Origin: DATHTC01 sp963746805
GTDB taxonomy: Bacteria > Actinomycetota > Thermoleophilia > Gaiellales > Gaiellaceae
Assembly (NCBI GenBank): GCA_963746805.1
Contig: CAVVCQ010000001.1
Coordinates: 620,001-684,000, forward strand
Direction of reading: 5' to 3'
Length of the DNA: 64,000 nucleotides
The notes beneath the pieces were generated by a model. That model saw only the letters and a program-made list of their open reading frames with translations, was not told where the DNA came from and did not search any database. The position numbers and the translations under genes were made by a program. Below are positions 31,417-41,255 of the stretch, in pieces; positions within the stretch are counted from its first letter, which is position 1; every line of letters begins with the position of its first letter.

Positions 31417-32789
31417 ATGAGGAAGACCTCGGCGCTCCTGGCGGCGCTCGCGCTCGCGTTCGTCTGCGGAAGCGCCGCCGCCGCGACGTTCACGCCGGGC
31501 TCGGCCGGGCTCGGCGATCCGTTCTTCCCGACTCGCGGGGAACGGCGGGTACGACGTCCGCGACTACGACCTCACGCTCGACTACGAGCCGGCGGCGAAC
31601 CGGCTCCGTGGGACGGCGACGATCGCCGCAACCGCGACGCAGGACCTGTCCCGCTTCGACCTCGACCTGCGCGGGTTCGAGATCTCACGCCTGCTCGTGG
31701 ACGGCCGGGCCGCGTCGTTCGCGCGCGAGGGCCAGGAGCTCGTGATCACGCCGCGCGTGGGGTCTGCAGAGCGGCCGTGCCTTCACGGTCGTCGTCGACT
31801 ACGCCGGCACCCCGGGGGTCGTCACGGATCCCGACGGCTCGATCGAGGGCTGGGTGCCGACCGCGGACGGCGCGTTCGTCGTCAACGAGCCGCAGGGCTC
31901 GCCCGCGTGGTACCCGGCGAACGACAACCCGCGCGACAAGGCCACCTACACCTTCCGCGTCACCGTTCCGGACGGCCTGACGGTGATGGCCAACGGCGTC
32001 CTCGTCTCGAACGCGGCGTCCGGCGGGCGTCGCACCTGGGTATGGCGCGAGGCCGACCCGATGGCGCCGTACCTCGCGACCGCGACGCTCGGTCGGTTCG
32101 ACCTGACGATCGGCACGGCGGGCGGCGTTCCCAGCTATGTCGCGGTCGATCCCACGCTCTCGACAGGGAACGTGCTGCGGCTGATTCCGGACGCGGTCGA
32201 CTTCTACGCGTCGATCTACGGCCCGTACCCGTTCGACGCCGTCGGCGCGATCGTCGACGACGCGAAGGTCGTTGGATATTCGCTTGAAACCCAGACGAAG
32301 CCGAACTTCGACCGGATGCCCGACGAGGCCACGCTCGTGCACGAGCTCTCGCACATGTGGTTCGGCGACTCGGTGACGCTCACGGAGTGGCCCGACATCT
32401 GGCTGCACGAGGGCTTCGCCACGTGGTCGGAGTGGATCTGGAGCGAGTACCGGGGCAACAAGTCCGCCCACAAGTGGTTCGAGCAGCTGTACAACACGCC
32501 GCCGCAGAACCTGCCGTTCTGGAACCCGCCGCCGGGCGACCCGGGCGACGCGAGGCTCCTCTTCAACGGGACGATCTACTACCGCGGCGCGATGACGCTG
32601 CAGGCGCTGCGCGAGAAGATCGGCGACCCGTCGTTCTTCACGCTCATGCGGAGCTGGGCGCAGCAGAACCGCTTCGGCAACGTCGCGACGTCCGGCTTCG
32701 TCGCGGCCGCCGAGCGGATCAGCGGGATGGAGCTCGACCCGTTCTTCCAGACGTGGCTCTACGAGGAGGGCAAGCCGACCTCCTGGTGA
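31417..32789 (+). CDS. M1-family metallopeptidase, secreted, two frameshifts
   Basis: A gluzincin aminopeptidase-like enzyme. The signal peptide is MRKTSALLAALALAFVCGSA. The N-terminal beta domain (YDVRDYDLTLDYEPAANRLR) leads to the catalytic part: zinc site HELSHMWFGD with the distal Glu in IWLHEGFATWSEW, and GTIYYRGAMTLQALREKIGD. It lacks the C-terminal HEAT-like domain of long aminopeptidases, so it is a short secreted form. One extra base near 31534 and one near 31763 split it. GAAGGGGGG lies 6-15 nt before the ATG. Confidence 0.85.
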
Positions 32790-32830
32790 CGGACGAGTGC
32801 CGGGGGCGGTTGGAGAACCACCCCGGCACC

Positions 32831-32836
32831 TACACT
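32831..32836 (+). promoter_or_regulatory. Leaderless -10 box TACACT for the cyclase-ATPase gene
   Basis: TACACT ends 7 nt before the ATG at 32844. Confidence 0.55.
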
Positions 32837-32843
32837 TCGAGGC

Positions 32844-35807
32844 ATGGAGCGCAAGCTCGCGACCGTGCTGTTCGTCGACATCGTCGACTCGTCCGCGATC
32901 GTCGCCGGATCGGATCCGGAGGTCGTGCGCCGGCGCATCGACCGCTTCTTCGAGCGGGCGTCACGGTGCATCCGCGCGCACGGCGGCACCGTGGAGAAGT
33001 TCGTCGGCGACGCGATCATGGCCGCGTTCGGGATCCCGCGCGCGCACGAGGACGACGCCGCCCGCGCCGTCCGGGCCGCCCGCGCGATCCTCGATGCGGT
33101 CCGCGACCTCGGGCTCGAGGCGCGGATCGGGATCGAGGCGGGCGAGGTCGTCGCGGACTCGAGCCTCGACGCCACCTTCGCCACCGGCGACGCGGTCAAC
33201 GTCGCCGCCCGCCTCGAGCAGGCGGCAGGCCCCAACGAGATCCTGGTCGGCCCCGGCGCGTACCGGCTCGCGTTCGACACGGTCGAGTTCGAGTCGGCCG
33301 GCCTCAAAGAGCTGCGCGGCCGCGCCGAGCCGCTGCCGGCCTGGCGCGTCGTCGGCCTCGCGGAGGGGCGCGTCGAGCGCCGCGACGGGTCGCCGCTCGT
33401 CGGCCGCGAGAGCGAGCTCGAGCTGCTCCGCCACACGTACGAACGCGCCGTCCGCGACCGCCGCGCCCACCTCGTCACGCTCTACGGCGAGCCCGGCGTG
33501 GGCAAGAGCCGGCTCGCGCGCGAGTTCGTCTCGACCCTCGAGGGCGCGACGGTGCTCGTCGGGCGCAGCCTCCCCTACGGCGAGGGCATCACCTACTGGC
33601 CGCTGGCCGAGATGGTGAAGGCCGCGGCCGGGATCTCCGACGACGACGACCGCGAGGAGGCGCAGGAGAAGCTGATGATCTTCTGCGAGGACGAGGAGGT
33701 CGCCGACCTGCTCGGGCTCGCCGCGGGCGTGCTCGACTCGTTCGACGACGAGCGCAGCCAGCAGGAGATCCAGTGGGCCGTCCGCGAGTGGGCGGAGCGT
33801 CTCGCCGGCGAGCAGCCGCTCGTGCTCGGCTTCGAGGACATCCACTGGGCGGAGGAGCCGCTGCTCGAGCTCATCGAGCATCTCGCCGGGTGGGTGCGCG
33901 AGGCGCCGCTGCTCATCCTCTGCCTCGCGCGCCCCGAGCTGCTCGACCAGCACCCGTCCTGGGGCGGCGGGCGCACGCGGGCGCTCTCGATCGAGCTCGA
34001 GCCGCTCGGCCGCGGCGACGCCGAAGAGCTCGCGTCCGCCCTCACGGCCGACACGCCGCTCACGCCGGAGCTCCGCCAGGACGTGCTCGACAAGACCGAG
34101 GGGAACCCGCTCTTCCTCGAGGAGACGGTGCGCATGCTCGTGGAGGGCGACGACGGGCACGTCGAGCGGATCCCGGACACGCTGCAGGCGCTGATCGCAG
34201 CGCGCATCGACACGCTTCCGGCGTCCCAGAAGACCCTCCTGCAGCGCGCGTCCGTGATCGGCCGCACCTTCTGGCACGGGGCCGTGGAGCATCTCTCCCC
34301 GGACGTCGAGGACGTCGGCGACGTCGTCGAGGAGCTGCTCCTGCGCGACTTCGTCCTGCGCGAGCCGCGCTCGACGCTGTCCGGCGACCGCGCGTACCGC
34401 TTCAAGCACGTCCTGATCCGCGATGTCGCCTACTCCGGGCTCCCGAAGGCGGAGCGGGCCGAGCTCCACGCCGGCTTCGCCGCGTGGCTCCACGAACGCG
34501 CAGGGGAGGAGCTGCTCGAGATCCGCGCGTCCCACCTCGACCGGGCCGCGTCGCTCACGGCCGAGCTGGAGGGATCGGTGCCGCCCGAGCTCGCGTCGGA
34601 GGCCGCGGCGGCGCTCGAGGCGGCGGGCGCGAGAGCGCTCGCGCGCGAGGCGAACAAGACGGCGCGGCGGCTGCTCCTCCGCGCGACGGAGCTCGAGCCG
34701 ACGCTGGAGCGCCGCCACAAGGCCGCCGTCGCGGCGTGGCGGCTCGCCGACTTCGCGGCGGTCTCGGTGGAGATGGACGCGGTGCGCCAGGAGGCCATCG
34801 CCGCGAACAACCAGAGCATCCACGGGCGCGCCCTCAACGCGCTCGCGGATGTGACGCTCGTGCGCGACGCCGACCTCCCGCGTGCGGGCGAGCTCGCGGA
34901 GCTGGCGCTGTCCGTTCTTCCGGAGGACGATCTCGTCGGTCGTTTCGACGCGCTCGGCATGCGTGCCTCGATCGCGTGGTGGCTCGGCGATCTCTCGGGG
35001 AACGAGCGGTACGCGCGCGAGGCCCTCGAGCTCGCGCAACGACTTGGCCGCAAGGACCTCGAGGCCGAGGCGGCGGAGCAGGTCGCCGCGGCGAGGCTGG
35101 CCCGGCTCGACCTCGAGGGCGCCGAACCGTACGTCGACCAGGCGTGCACGCTCGCCGAGGAGAGCGGGAGCCTGACCTCCCGGGCCGCCGCACTCGGATC
35201 GCGCGGGCGCCTGCTCTCGATCCGCGGCCGCCTCGACGACGCACAGGCGGCGCTCGAGGAAGCGCGCGCCCTCTACGAGGAGGCCGGCGCTGCGTGGACG
35301 CTCGGGCGGACGCACAACGCCCTCGGCTGGATCGCCTGGCGCAAGGGTGACCTCGCCCGCGCCGAGCGGTTCTTCCGCGACTCGATCCGCATCCTGAGTC
35401 CGCTCGAGGAGCGGGCGTCGCTGTGCGAGAGCCAACGCAGCCTCGCGCAGCTGCTCGCCTTCCAGGGGAAGCTCGACGAGGCTGAGCGGTACGCGATCGA
35501 GGCGCGGGAGACGGTCGGGCCGCACGACCAGGGCTCGCGTGCGACGACGCGGATGGCGCTGGCGGCGGTGCGGGCCGGGCAGGGCCGGGACCAGGAGGCG
35601 GAGGAGCTGTTCCGCGAGGCGCTCGACGTGGTCGCGCGGACGGAGTTCGCCTACATCCGTTTCGAGCTGCTGACGGGGCTCTCGCGCTTCCTGCGCGAGC
35701 GTGGCCGCGCCGACGAGGCGCAGGCGCTGGAGGACCAGCTCGCGGACCTCGGCGAGGTCACCTGGGGCCAGCCGGACATGGTCGGCGCCACGGCGCGGAT
35801 CGTCTAG
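32844..35807 (+). CDS. Class III adenylate/guanylate cyclase with AAA ATPase and TPR domains
   Basis: A 987-residue signalling protein. Residues 1-175 form a class III cyclase domain with both metal aspartates (D12 in LFVDIVDSSA, D56 in KFVGDAIMAAFG) and the VNVAARLE transition-state segment, so it may be active. A P-loop (LYGEPGVGKSRLAREF, about 210-225) begins an AAA/STAND-type ATPase with Walker B VLGFEDIHWAEEP. From about 600 to 970 there are TPR-like helical pairs (ALEEARALYEEAGAAWTLGR). This architecture is common in actinobacteria and probably links ATPase-controlled sensing to cyclic nucleotide synthesis. No membrane segment. Complete. Confidence 0.92.
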   Translation: MERKLATVLFVDIVDSSAIVAGSDPEVVRRRIDRFFERASRCIRAHGGTVEKFVGDAIMAAFGIPRAHEDDAARAVRAARAILDAVRDLGLEARIGIEAGEVVADSSLDATFATGDAVNVAARLEQAAGPNEILVGPGAYRLAFDTVEFESAGLKELRGRAEPLPAWRVVGLAEGRVERRDGSPLVGRESELELLRHTYERAVRDRRAHLVTLYGEPGVGKSRLAREFVSTLEGATVLVGRSLPYGEGITYWPLAEMVKAAAGISDDDDREEAQEKLMIFCEDEEVADLLGLAAGVLDSFDDERSQQEIQWAVREWAERLAGEQPLVLGFEDIHWAEEPLLELIEHLAGWVREAPLLILCLARPELLDQHPSWGGGRTRALSIELEPLGRGDAEELASALTADTPLTPELRQDVLDKTEGNPLFLEETVRMLVEGDDGHVERIPDTLQALIAARIDTLPASQKTLLQRASVIGRTFWHGAVEHLSPDVEDVGDVVEELLLRDFVLREPRSTLSGDRAYRFKHVLIRDVAYSGLPKAERAELHAGFAAWLHERAGEELLEIRASHLDRAASLTAELEGSVPPELASEAAAALEAAGARALAREANKTARRLLLRATELEPTLERRHKAAVAAWRLADFAAVSVEMDAVRQEAIAANNQSIHGRALNALADVTLVRDADLPRAGELAELALSVLPEDDLVGRFDALGMRASIAWWLGDLSGNERYAREALELAQRLGRKDLEAEAAEQVAAARLARLDLEGAEPYVDQACTLAEESGSLTSRAAALGSRGRLLSIRGRLDDAQAALEEARALYEEAGAAWTLGRTHNALGWIAWRKGDLARAERFFRDSIRILSPLEERASLCESQRSLAQLLAFQGKLDEAERYAIEARETVGPHDQGSRATTRMALAAVRAGQGRDQEAEELFREALDVVARTEFAYIRFELLTGLSRFLRERGRADEAQALEDQLADLGEVTWGQPDMVGATARIV

Positions 35808-36496
35808 CTCGCGACGAGCTGCAGCAGCCGGAGCCGGCCGTCGTCGAGCGCGCGCCCGAGGTTCTCGAACGCGGAGCCGAGCGAGACCCCGCGCAGCCAG
35901 CGCCGCGCCGCTTCGGTCGTGTCGCGTGTCGCGGTGGGGTTGAAGCCGGCGCCGGCGAGGAGGGCGCGGAGCTCCTCCTCGGTCACGAGGAACGACAGCT
36001 CGGGGACGCTCGCCCACGGCAGCGGGTACTCCGGCGGGCCGCCGTCCCCGGCGATCACGTCGTAGAGCGCGAGCCGTCCGGCGGTGCGGCGCAGCTCGGC
36101 GTACAGCGCGGTCTTGTCCGCGATGTTCATCGCGGCGTGCTGTGTCCAGCCGACGTCGAAGGCGCCGTCCGCGAACGGGAGCGCGGTCGCGTCGGCGCGG
36201 ACGAAGCGGACGCGGTCGACCAGGCCGGCGTCCCGCGCCAGCGCGTCCGCCTGCTCGACGAACGCGGCCGTCAGGTCGACGCCCGTCACGTCGACGCCGA
36301 AACGCTCGGCGAGGAACCGCGCGGGGCCGCCGAGCCCGGCGCCGACGTCGAGCACGCGCTCGCCCTCCCGGAGCGCCGCGAGCTCGGCCAGCTCGACCGT
36401 CGCCTCCGATCCGCGGACGTGCAGCTGATCCTCGCCCGGCCGCCGCGGCCGGCGTGCGGCCGCCTCGTAGTGGCGCTCGACCTCCCCCGCGCTCAC
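35804..36496 (-). CDS. SAM-dependent methyltransferase
   Basis: A 230-residue class I methyltransferase (Methyltransf_11/UbiE-like). Motif I is RVLDVGAGLGGPARFLAERF, motif II VTGVDLTAAFVEQADALA, and the DATALPFADGAFDVGW segment is motif III-IV. The GAGLGGPAR loop and the NIADKTALYAEL part are like sarcosine/dimethylglycine or tocopherol-type methyltransferases. The GTG at 36496 overlaps the upstream gene by 4 nt. The stop overlaps the convergent cyclase by 4 nt. Substrate unknown. Confidence 0.85.
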   Translation of the reverse strand: MSAGEVERHYEAAARRPRRPGEDQLHVRGSEATVELAELAALREGERVLDVGAGLGGPARFLAERFGVDVTGVDLTAAFVEQADALARDAGLVDRVRFVRADATALPFADGAFDVGWTQHAAMNIADKTALYAELRRTAGRLALYDVIAGDGGPPEYPLPWASVPELSFLVTEEELRALLAGAGFNPTATRDTTEAARRWLRGVSLGSAFENLGRALDDGRLRLLQLVAS

Positions 36497-37305
36497 GCCA
36501 CGAGGATCGCGCGGATCGCCTGCGTCGACGCCTGGTCGGGCGCCTCCGAGATGACCGTCGCCGGCCGCTCGAACCGGTCGAGCGCCTCCCGCAGAGGCTC
36601 GGCCCGGAGCGTCCCGTCGCCGTAGGGCAGGTGCTTCGTCTCGTTGCGGTTCGCGTACTGGATGTCGGAGAAGTGGATGTGGAAGGGCTCGTCGGGGCCG
36701 AGGACGCCGTCCGCGAGCTCGAGCGCGCCGGCGAACGCGTCCGCCGCGAGAAAGGCGCCGTCGCTCGTCGCGTGCATGTGCGCGAAGTCGAGGACGGGGC
36801 GGACCCACGGCACGGCGGCGGCGATCGCGACCACGTCCTCGACCGAGCCGAGCTCGGCCACGCGGCCCATCACCTCGACGCCGAACGGGACGAGCCGCCC
36901 CTTGGCCTCGAGGCGCTCGCCGAGGTCGCCGAGCTGGTCGACGACGTCCGCGATCGACTCCTCGCGCGTGCGTCCGAGGAAGTAGCCCGGATGGATGACG
37001 ACGGGCGCCGCGCCGGCGGCGGTCGCGATCCCGGCCGAGCGGTCGAGCACGCCGATCGCCATCTTGAACTTCTTGTCCCGCTCGCGGTGCCCCATCCAGC
37101 CGAAGAGCGGCGCGTGGAGCGAGAGCGCGATATCGGCCTCGCGGGCCAGCTCCCCGACGCGGGCGCCCCAGTCGTAGTCGAGCCAGAAGCCCTTCTCGCA
37201 GTCGATCTCGGCGGCGGTGTATCCATCCGCGACGAGGAGCTCGATCGCCTGCTCGGGGCTTTCCTGCGACGGCAGGTACCCAGGGCCCACGCGAATCGTT
37301 CCCAC
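36493..37305 (-). CDS. Endonuclease IV-like / sugar isomerase TIM-barrel protein
   Basis: A 270-residue AP endonuclease 2 superfamily protein. Metal-site candidates are spread as in endonuclease IV: SLHAPLFGWM (H), PVVIHPGYFLG (H), FGVEVMGRV (E), VLDFAHMHATSDG (D and H) and FHIHFSDIQYANRNETKH. This is the pattern of the deoxyribonuclease IV group of actinobacteria and archaea, so it may cut abasic DNA; a sugar epimerase role cannot be excluded. It starts with GTG at 37305, TACGGT 6 nt upstream. Coupled to the methyltransferase. Confidence 0.75.
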   Translation of the reverse strand: MGTIRVGPGYLPSQESPEQAIELLVADGYTAAEIDCEKGFWLDYDWGARVGELAREADIALSLHAPLFGWMGHRERDKKFKMAIGVLDRSAGIATAAGAAPVVIHPGYFLGRTREESIADVVDQLGDLGERLEAKGRLVPFGVEVMGRVAELGSVEDVVAIAAAVPWVRPVLDFAHMHATSDGAFLAADAFAGALELADGVLGPDEPFHIHFSDIQYANRNETKHLPYGDGTLRAEPLREALDRFERPATVISEAPDQASTQAIRAILVA

Positions 37306-37311
37306 ACCCCG

Positions 37312-37317
37312 ACCGTA
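37312..37317 (-). promoter_or_regulatory. Leaderless -10 box TACGGT
   Basis: On the minus strand TACGGT ends 6 nt before the GTG at 37305. Confidence 0.55.
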
Positions 37318-37378
37318 CCGCTCGAGAAGCGCCCTTCGCGCCGATGCCGTCCGACCGGGGTCCTACGATTTTCCCGAC

Positions 37379-37615
37379 ATGCTGAAGCAACCGACACGCA
37401 TCGACCTGCTCGAGCTCGACATCGACCTCCGCCTCACCGACCTCTGGCGCGAGGCGGCCGAGATCGAGGAGTGGAGCCTCGAGGTCGTGGCCGCGTTCAT
37501 GCGCGCGGCCTACGGCAAGGGGTACTGCGACGCGCTCACCGAGGACGCGCCCGGCTCGCTCTGCCGTGATCACGGCTACCGCGTGCCCGAGCGGACGCCG
37601 GTTACCGAGGCGTAG
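37379..37615 (+). CDS. Unknown 78-residue protein
   Basis: It reads MLKQPTRIDLLELDIDLRLT, then WREAAEIEEWSLEVVAAFMR, AAYGKGYCDALTEDAPGSLC and RDHGYRVPERTP. Mostly helical, with two Cys and one His (GYCDAL, SLCRDHGY) that might bind a metal. TACGAT lies 9 nt before the ATG. It lies just before the cytochrome c maturation genes but no functional link is evident. Not recognised. Confidence 0.6.
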   Translation: MLKQPTRIDLLELDIDLRLTDLWREAAEIEEWSLEVVAAFMRAAYGKGYCDALTEDAPGSLCRDHGYRVPERTPVTEA

Positions 37616-37632
37616 CGCCACCGGGCACCGGC

Positions 37633-37638
37633 TAGACT
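37633..37638 (+). promoter_or_regulatory. Leaderless -10 box TAGACT for ccmE
   Basis: TAGACT ends 7 nt before the GTG at 37646. Confidence 0.55.
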
Positions 37639-37645
37639 CCTCGGC

Positions 37646-38035
37646 GTGACGCGGCGGCGCAATCCTGCCCGGCTCGTCCTCGCGCTCTCGGTCGCGGCGA
37701 CGCTCGCCGTCTTCCTCGTCTACACGTCGCTGGCGGGCGGCGGGACGCCGTCGGTGCAGCCGAGCGAGCTCCGCGCGCACCCCGGCGAGGTGTCGCTGGC
37801 CGGCCGCGTGGTCGGCACGATCGAGCGCGACGGCCGCACGATCCGCTTCACCATGCGCGACGTCCAGGGGACCGCGAGGGTGCCGGTCGTCTACAGCGGC
37901 TCCGTGCCGGACATGTTCCAGGTCGGGCGCGACGTCTACCTGAAGGGCGAGCTGCGGCGCGGGACCTTCGTGGGCGAGTCGGGGACGCTCGTCACGCGCT
38001 GCCCGTCGAAGTACACGAAGCGCGCGTCGACCTAG
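37646..38035 (+). CDS. ccmE: Cytochrome c maturation heme chaperone CcmE, CXXXY type
   Basis: A 129-residue periplasmic-side heme chaperone that passes heme to the CcmF lyase. One membrane helix (LVLALSVAATLAVFLVYTSL, residues 9-30) and an OB-fold with RVVGTIERDGRTIRFTMRDV and VPVVYSGSVPDMFQVGRDVY. The heme-binding residue, His in most bacteria, is replaced by Cys in LVTRCPSKYTK, the CXXXY variant known from archaea and some bacteria that also lack CcmH. GTG start. Followed after 6 nt by ccmF. Confidence 0.93.
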   Translation: MTRRRNPARLVLALSVAATLAVFLVYTSLAGGGTPSVQPSELRAHPGEVSLAGRVVGTIERDGRTIRFTMRDVQGTARVPVVYSGSVPDMFQVGRDVYLKGELRRGTFVGESGTLVTRCPSKYTKRAST

Positions 38036-38041
38036 GCCGCC

Positions 38042-40040
38042 GTGGCTGAGCTCGGCCGCGCGGCCCTCCTCGTCGCCCTCGGGCTCGTCGTCTACGCGGC
38101 GGTCGCCGGCGGCTGGGCGGCGCACCGGCGGCGGCGCCGGCTCGCCGTCTCCGCGCAGAACGCGCTCCTCGCCGCCTTCGCCGCGACGCTCGTCGCCTCG
38201 GCGGTGCTCGGGTCCGCTCTCTGGCGGCGGGACTTCGGCTTCGTCTACGTCGCCGACCACGCCTCGCGCGACCTGCCGACGCCGCTACGCCCTCTCGGCG
38301 TTCTGGAGCGGCCAGGAGGGGTCGCTGCTCCTGTGGCTGCTCGTGCTGACCGGCGTCTCGGCCTGCGCCGTCGCCTGGGGACGCCGCGCCGGGCGCGACC
38401 TCGTCGCCTGGGTCGTCCCGCTGCTCGGCGGGGTCGCGACCTTCTTCGCCCTGCTGCTCGTCGCCGTGGCCTCGCCGTTCGCGACGCAGACGCCGGTCGC
38501 CGACGGCGCCGGGATGGTCCCGTCGCTGCAGAACCCGTACATGCTCGCGCACCCGCCGATGCTCTACCTCGGCTACGTCGGGCTGACGATCCCGTGGGCG
38601 TTCGCGATGGGCTCGCTGCTCGCGGGCCGGACGGACGAGCGCTGGATCGTCGCCACCCGACGCTGGACGCTCGGCGCCTGGGCGTTCCTCGGCGTCGGCC
38701 AGCTGCTCGGCGCGCACTGGGCCTACGAGGAGGTCGGCTGGGGCGGCTACTACGCCTGGGACCCGGTGGAGAACGCCGCGCTCATGCCGTGGCTCGCCGC
38801 GACGGCGTACCTGCACTCGGTGATGATCCAGGAGAAGCGCGGCATGCTCCGTCTCTGGAACGTGAGCCTCGTGACGCTCGCGTTCGGGCTCTCGCTCTTC
38901 GGGACGTTCCTCACCCGCTCGGGGATCCTCACCTCGATCCACTCGTTCACGCAGAGCTCGATCGGGTCGTGGTTCCTCGGCTTCATCATCGTGGTCGCGG
39001 CGTTCTCGGTGGCGCTGATCCTCTGGCGGCTGCCGCTCCTGCGGTCGAAGACGCGGCTCGAGTCGCTCGTCTCGCGCGAGGCGACGTTCCTCTACAACAA
39101 CCTGCTGCTCGTCGCGCTCTGCCTGACCGTGCTCTGGGGCGTGCTGTTCCCGATCGTCTCCGAGGCGGTGCGCGGCACGACGCTCACGATCGGGCCCCCG
39201 TACTTCAACTTCTTCCTGCGCGTCTTCGGCCTGCCGCTGCTGCTGCTGATGGGGATCGGGCCGCTCGTGGCGTGGCGGCGCGCCTCGCTGCGCTCCGTGG
39301 GCCGGACGTTCGTGTGGCCCTTCGCGGTCTCGCTCGTCGTCGGCGCGATCCTGCTCGCGCTGGGCGCCGGCTCGTCCGTCCCGGGCCTGCTCGCGTACAC
39401 GTTCGCCGCGTTCGCCCTCGCCTCGATCGCGATCGAGTTCGGCCGCGGCACGCGGGCGCGGAAGGCGCTCGGCGCCCGCACCTGGCCGGGCGCGTTCTCG
39501 TCGCTCATCGGGCAGAACCGGCGCCGCTACGGCGGCTACATCGTCCACGCCGCGATCGTCCTGCTCGCGATCGGGATCGCCGGCTCGAGCGCGTACCAGA
39601 CGGTGGCCGAGGTGCAGGCCCGGCCGGGGCAGACGTTCGCGGTCGGCGACTACGTCCTCCGCCACGAGGGCGTCGAGCGGCGGCAGGCGGCGAACGCGAC
39701 CGAGACGCGCGCCACGCTCGTCGTCTCCCGCGACGGGCGCGACCTGGGCGAGATCCGTCCGGGCAAGAACCGCTATCCCGTCGAGGACCAGGTCTCCAAC
39801 GAGGTCGCGATCCGCAGCGACCTGCTCACCGGCGAGGACCTGTTCGTGATCGCCGACCAGATCGACCCGGACGGGACGGTCTACTTCAAGGTCTTCGTGA
39901 AGCCGCTCGTGAACCTCGTCTGGCTCGCCGGGCTCGTCTTCGTGATCGGCGCCCTGGTCGCGATGTGGCCGGACGCGCGCGAGGCGCGGCGGCTCGCGCT
40001 GCGGTACGAGGGCGAGGGCGCCGCGAGGGCGCGGGCGTGA
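38042..40040 (+). CDS. ccmF: Cytochrome c heme lyase subunit CcmF, one frameshift
   Basis: A multi-pass membrane protein that attaches heme to apocytochrome c. The WWD motif is visible (WGGYYAWDPVENAALMPWL), as are ATQTPVADGAGMVPSLQNPY and FGTFLTRSGILTSIHSF with a heme-ligand His, and about 14 helices. One extra base near 38284 separates the first 80 residues (ALGLVVYAAVAGGWAA) from the rest. The C-terminal periplasmic domain is complete to ARARA. GTG start at 38042, 6 nt after ccmE, and a 4-nt overlap with the ccmI-like gene. Confidence 0.93.
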
Positions 40041-40366
40041 CGGGGCTGGCGCTCGTGCTCGGGGCGGGGCTCGCGATCGCGTGCGTCGTCTACGTGGCGC
40101 TCCCGTTCCTCCGGGAGCCGGAGCCCGTGCGCGACCGGCTCGACGAGCCGGACGAGCTCGAGCGCCGCCGGCTCCTCCTCGCCGAGGAGCGCGACCGGGC
40201 GCTCGCGGCGCTGAAGGAGCTCGAGCTCGACCACCGCACGGGCCAGATCACCGACGAGGACTACCGCGCGCTCGTGGGGCCGCTCCGGCGGCAGGCGGCC
40301 GAGGCGCTGCGGGCGCTCGAGCCGCGCGCCGGGGCGAAGGGGGAACGTGTCCGCACGAGCCGCTAG
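40037..40366 (+). CDS. CcmI-like cytochrome c biogenesis protein
   Basis: A 109-residue protein. One N-terminal membrane helix (TGLALVLGAGLAIACVVYVA) is followed by a charged coiled coil: RRRLLLAEERDRALAALKEL and EDYRALVGPLRRQAAEALRA. The ALKELELDHRTGQITDEDY segment matches the N-terminal part of CcmI/CycH, which chaperones apocytochrome c. The TPR domain of full CcmI is missing. Its GTG overlaps the ccmF stop, and the 3' end overlaps the next gene by 20 nt, so it is in the ccm operon. Confidence 0.75.
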   Translation: MTGLALVLGAGLAIACVVYVALPFLREPEPVRDRLDEPDELERRRLLLAEERDRALAALKELELDHRTGQITDEDYRALVGPLRRQAAEALRALEPRAGAKGERVRTSR

Positions 40367-41159
40367 CTGCGTCCACTGCGGCGCGGAGGTCGCGCCCGGA
40401 GCCCGCTTCTGCTCGCAGTGCGGCCGGCGCGTGCAGGGCGACCCGACGCTGCAGGAGCCGGTGCCGGTCGAGGAGGCGGCCCCGCGGGCGGAGTTCGACC
40501 CGGGCGAGCCGCACCTGTTCGGCGTCACCCCGACCGTCGCGGCAATCGTCGTCGGCGCCGCCGCCGTCGCGGTCGGGATCCTGCTCCTCGCCCTCGACGC
40601 GGTCGTCGCCGGCGCCGTCGTGATCGTCGCCGGGGCCGTGCTCCTGCTGCTGCTCGCCGCCGGCGCCCCGCAGCTCCGACGGGGACGCTCCGCGTTCGGC
40701 GCCCGCGCGGCACAGGGCGCGGCGGTCGTCCGCGCGCGCTCGCATGCCCGGCGCCGGATTGCCGTCCTCCGCCGCGAGCGGGACGAGCTGGCCCGGCGCC
40801 GCTCTGACCTGATGCGATCCCTCGGCACGGCCGTTTACCACGCCGACGAAGGGGAGACCGAGTCGCTGCGCGCGGCGGTCGCGCGCCTCGACACCGAGAT
40901 CGCGGCGAAGGAGGCGGAGATGGCGGCAGTCGCCGCAAAGACACAGGAGCACGTCCAGGAGGCCCGGCTGCAGGCGCAGCCGACCATGGTCGAGGTGCCG
41001 CCGGACCAGCCGGAGCCGTCGCCCGGGTACCCGCCGCCGGACGAGGGCACCCCGCCCGAGCCGCCCGTCGTCCCCGAGCCGTACCCGCCGCCGGACGAGG
41101 GGTCGCCGCCGGAGCCGCCGCGCATCCCCGAGCCCGAGCCACCGACCGAGCGGGCCTGA
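40347..41159 (+). CDS. Zinc-ribbon membrane protein with proline-rich tail
   Basis: A 270-residue protein. Residues 1-30 form a double-zinc-ribbon half (SCVHCGAEVAPGARFCSQCG). Two membrane helices follow (about 60-100: VAAIVVGAAAVAVGILLLAL and AVVIVAGAVLLLLLAAG), then a coiled coil (RRERDELARRRSDLMRSLGT to about 215), then a proline/glutamate tail with a PPPDEGxPPEPP repeat. Such proteins appear in actinobacteria as membrane scaffolds; function unknown. It overlaps the ccmI-like gene, so it is transcribed with the ccm cluster. Confidence 0.65.
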   Translation: MSARAASCVHCGAEVAPGARFCSQCGRRVQGDPTLQEPVPVEEAAPRAEFDPGEPHLFGVTPTVAAIVVGAAAVAVGILLLALDAVVAGAVVIVAGAVLLLLLAAGAPQLRRGRSAFGARAAQGAAVVRARSHARRRIAVLRRERDELARRRSDLMRSLGTAVYHADEGETESLRAAVARLDTEIAAKEAEMAAVAAKTQEHVQEARLQAQPTMVEVPPDQPEPSPGYPPPDEGTPPEPPVVPEPYPPPDEGSPPEPPRIPEPEPPTERA

Positions 41160-41255
41160 TCCGGCGCGGCGGCGACAGTTCGCTGCCGATTTCGCTACAT
41201 TCGCGCAGATTCGCGGGCGGAGGGACGACCGATCGCCCGGCGAAGATCCAACGCC

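Noticed and set aside
32961..36017. A 1018-residue open frame antisense to the cyclase-ATPase gene
   Set aside because: Composition is Arg/Ala/Leu-rich noise produced by GC3 bias; the sense frame has clear domains.
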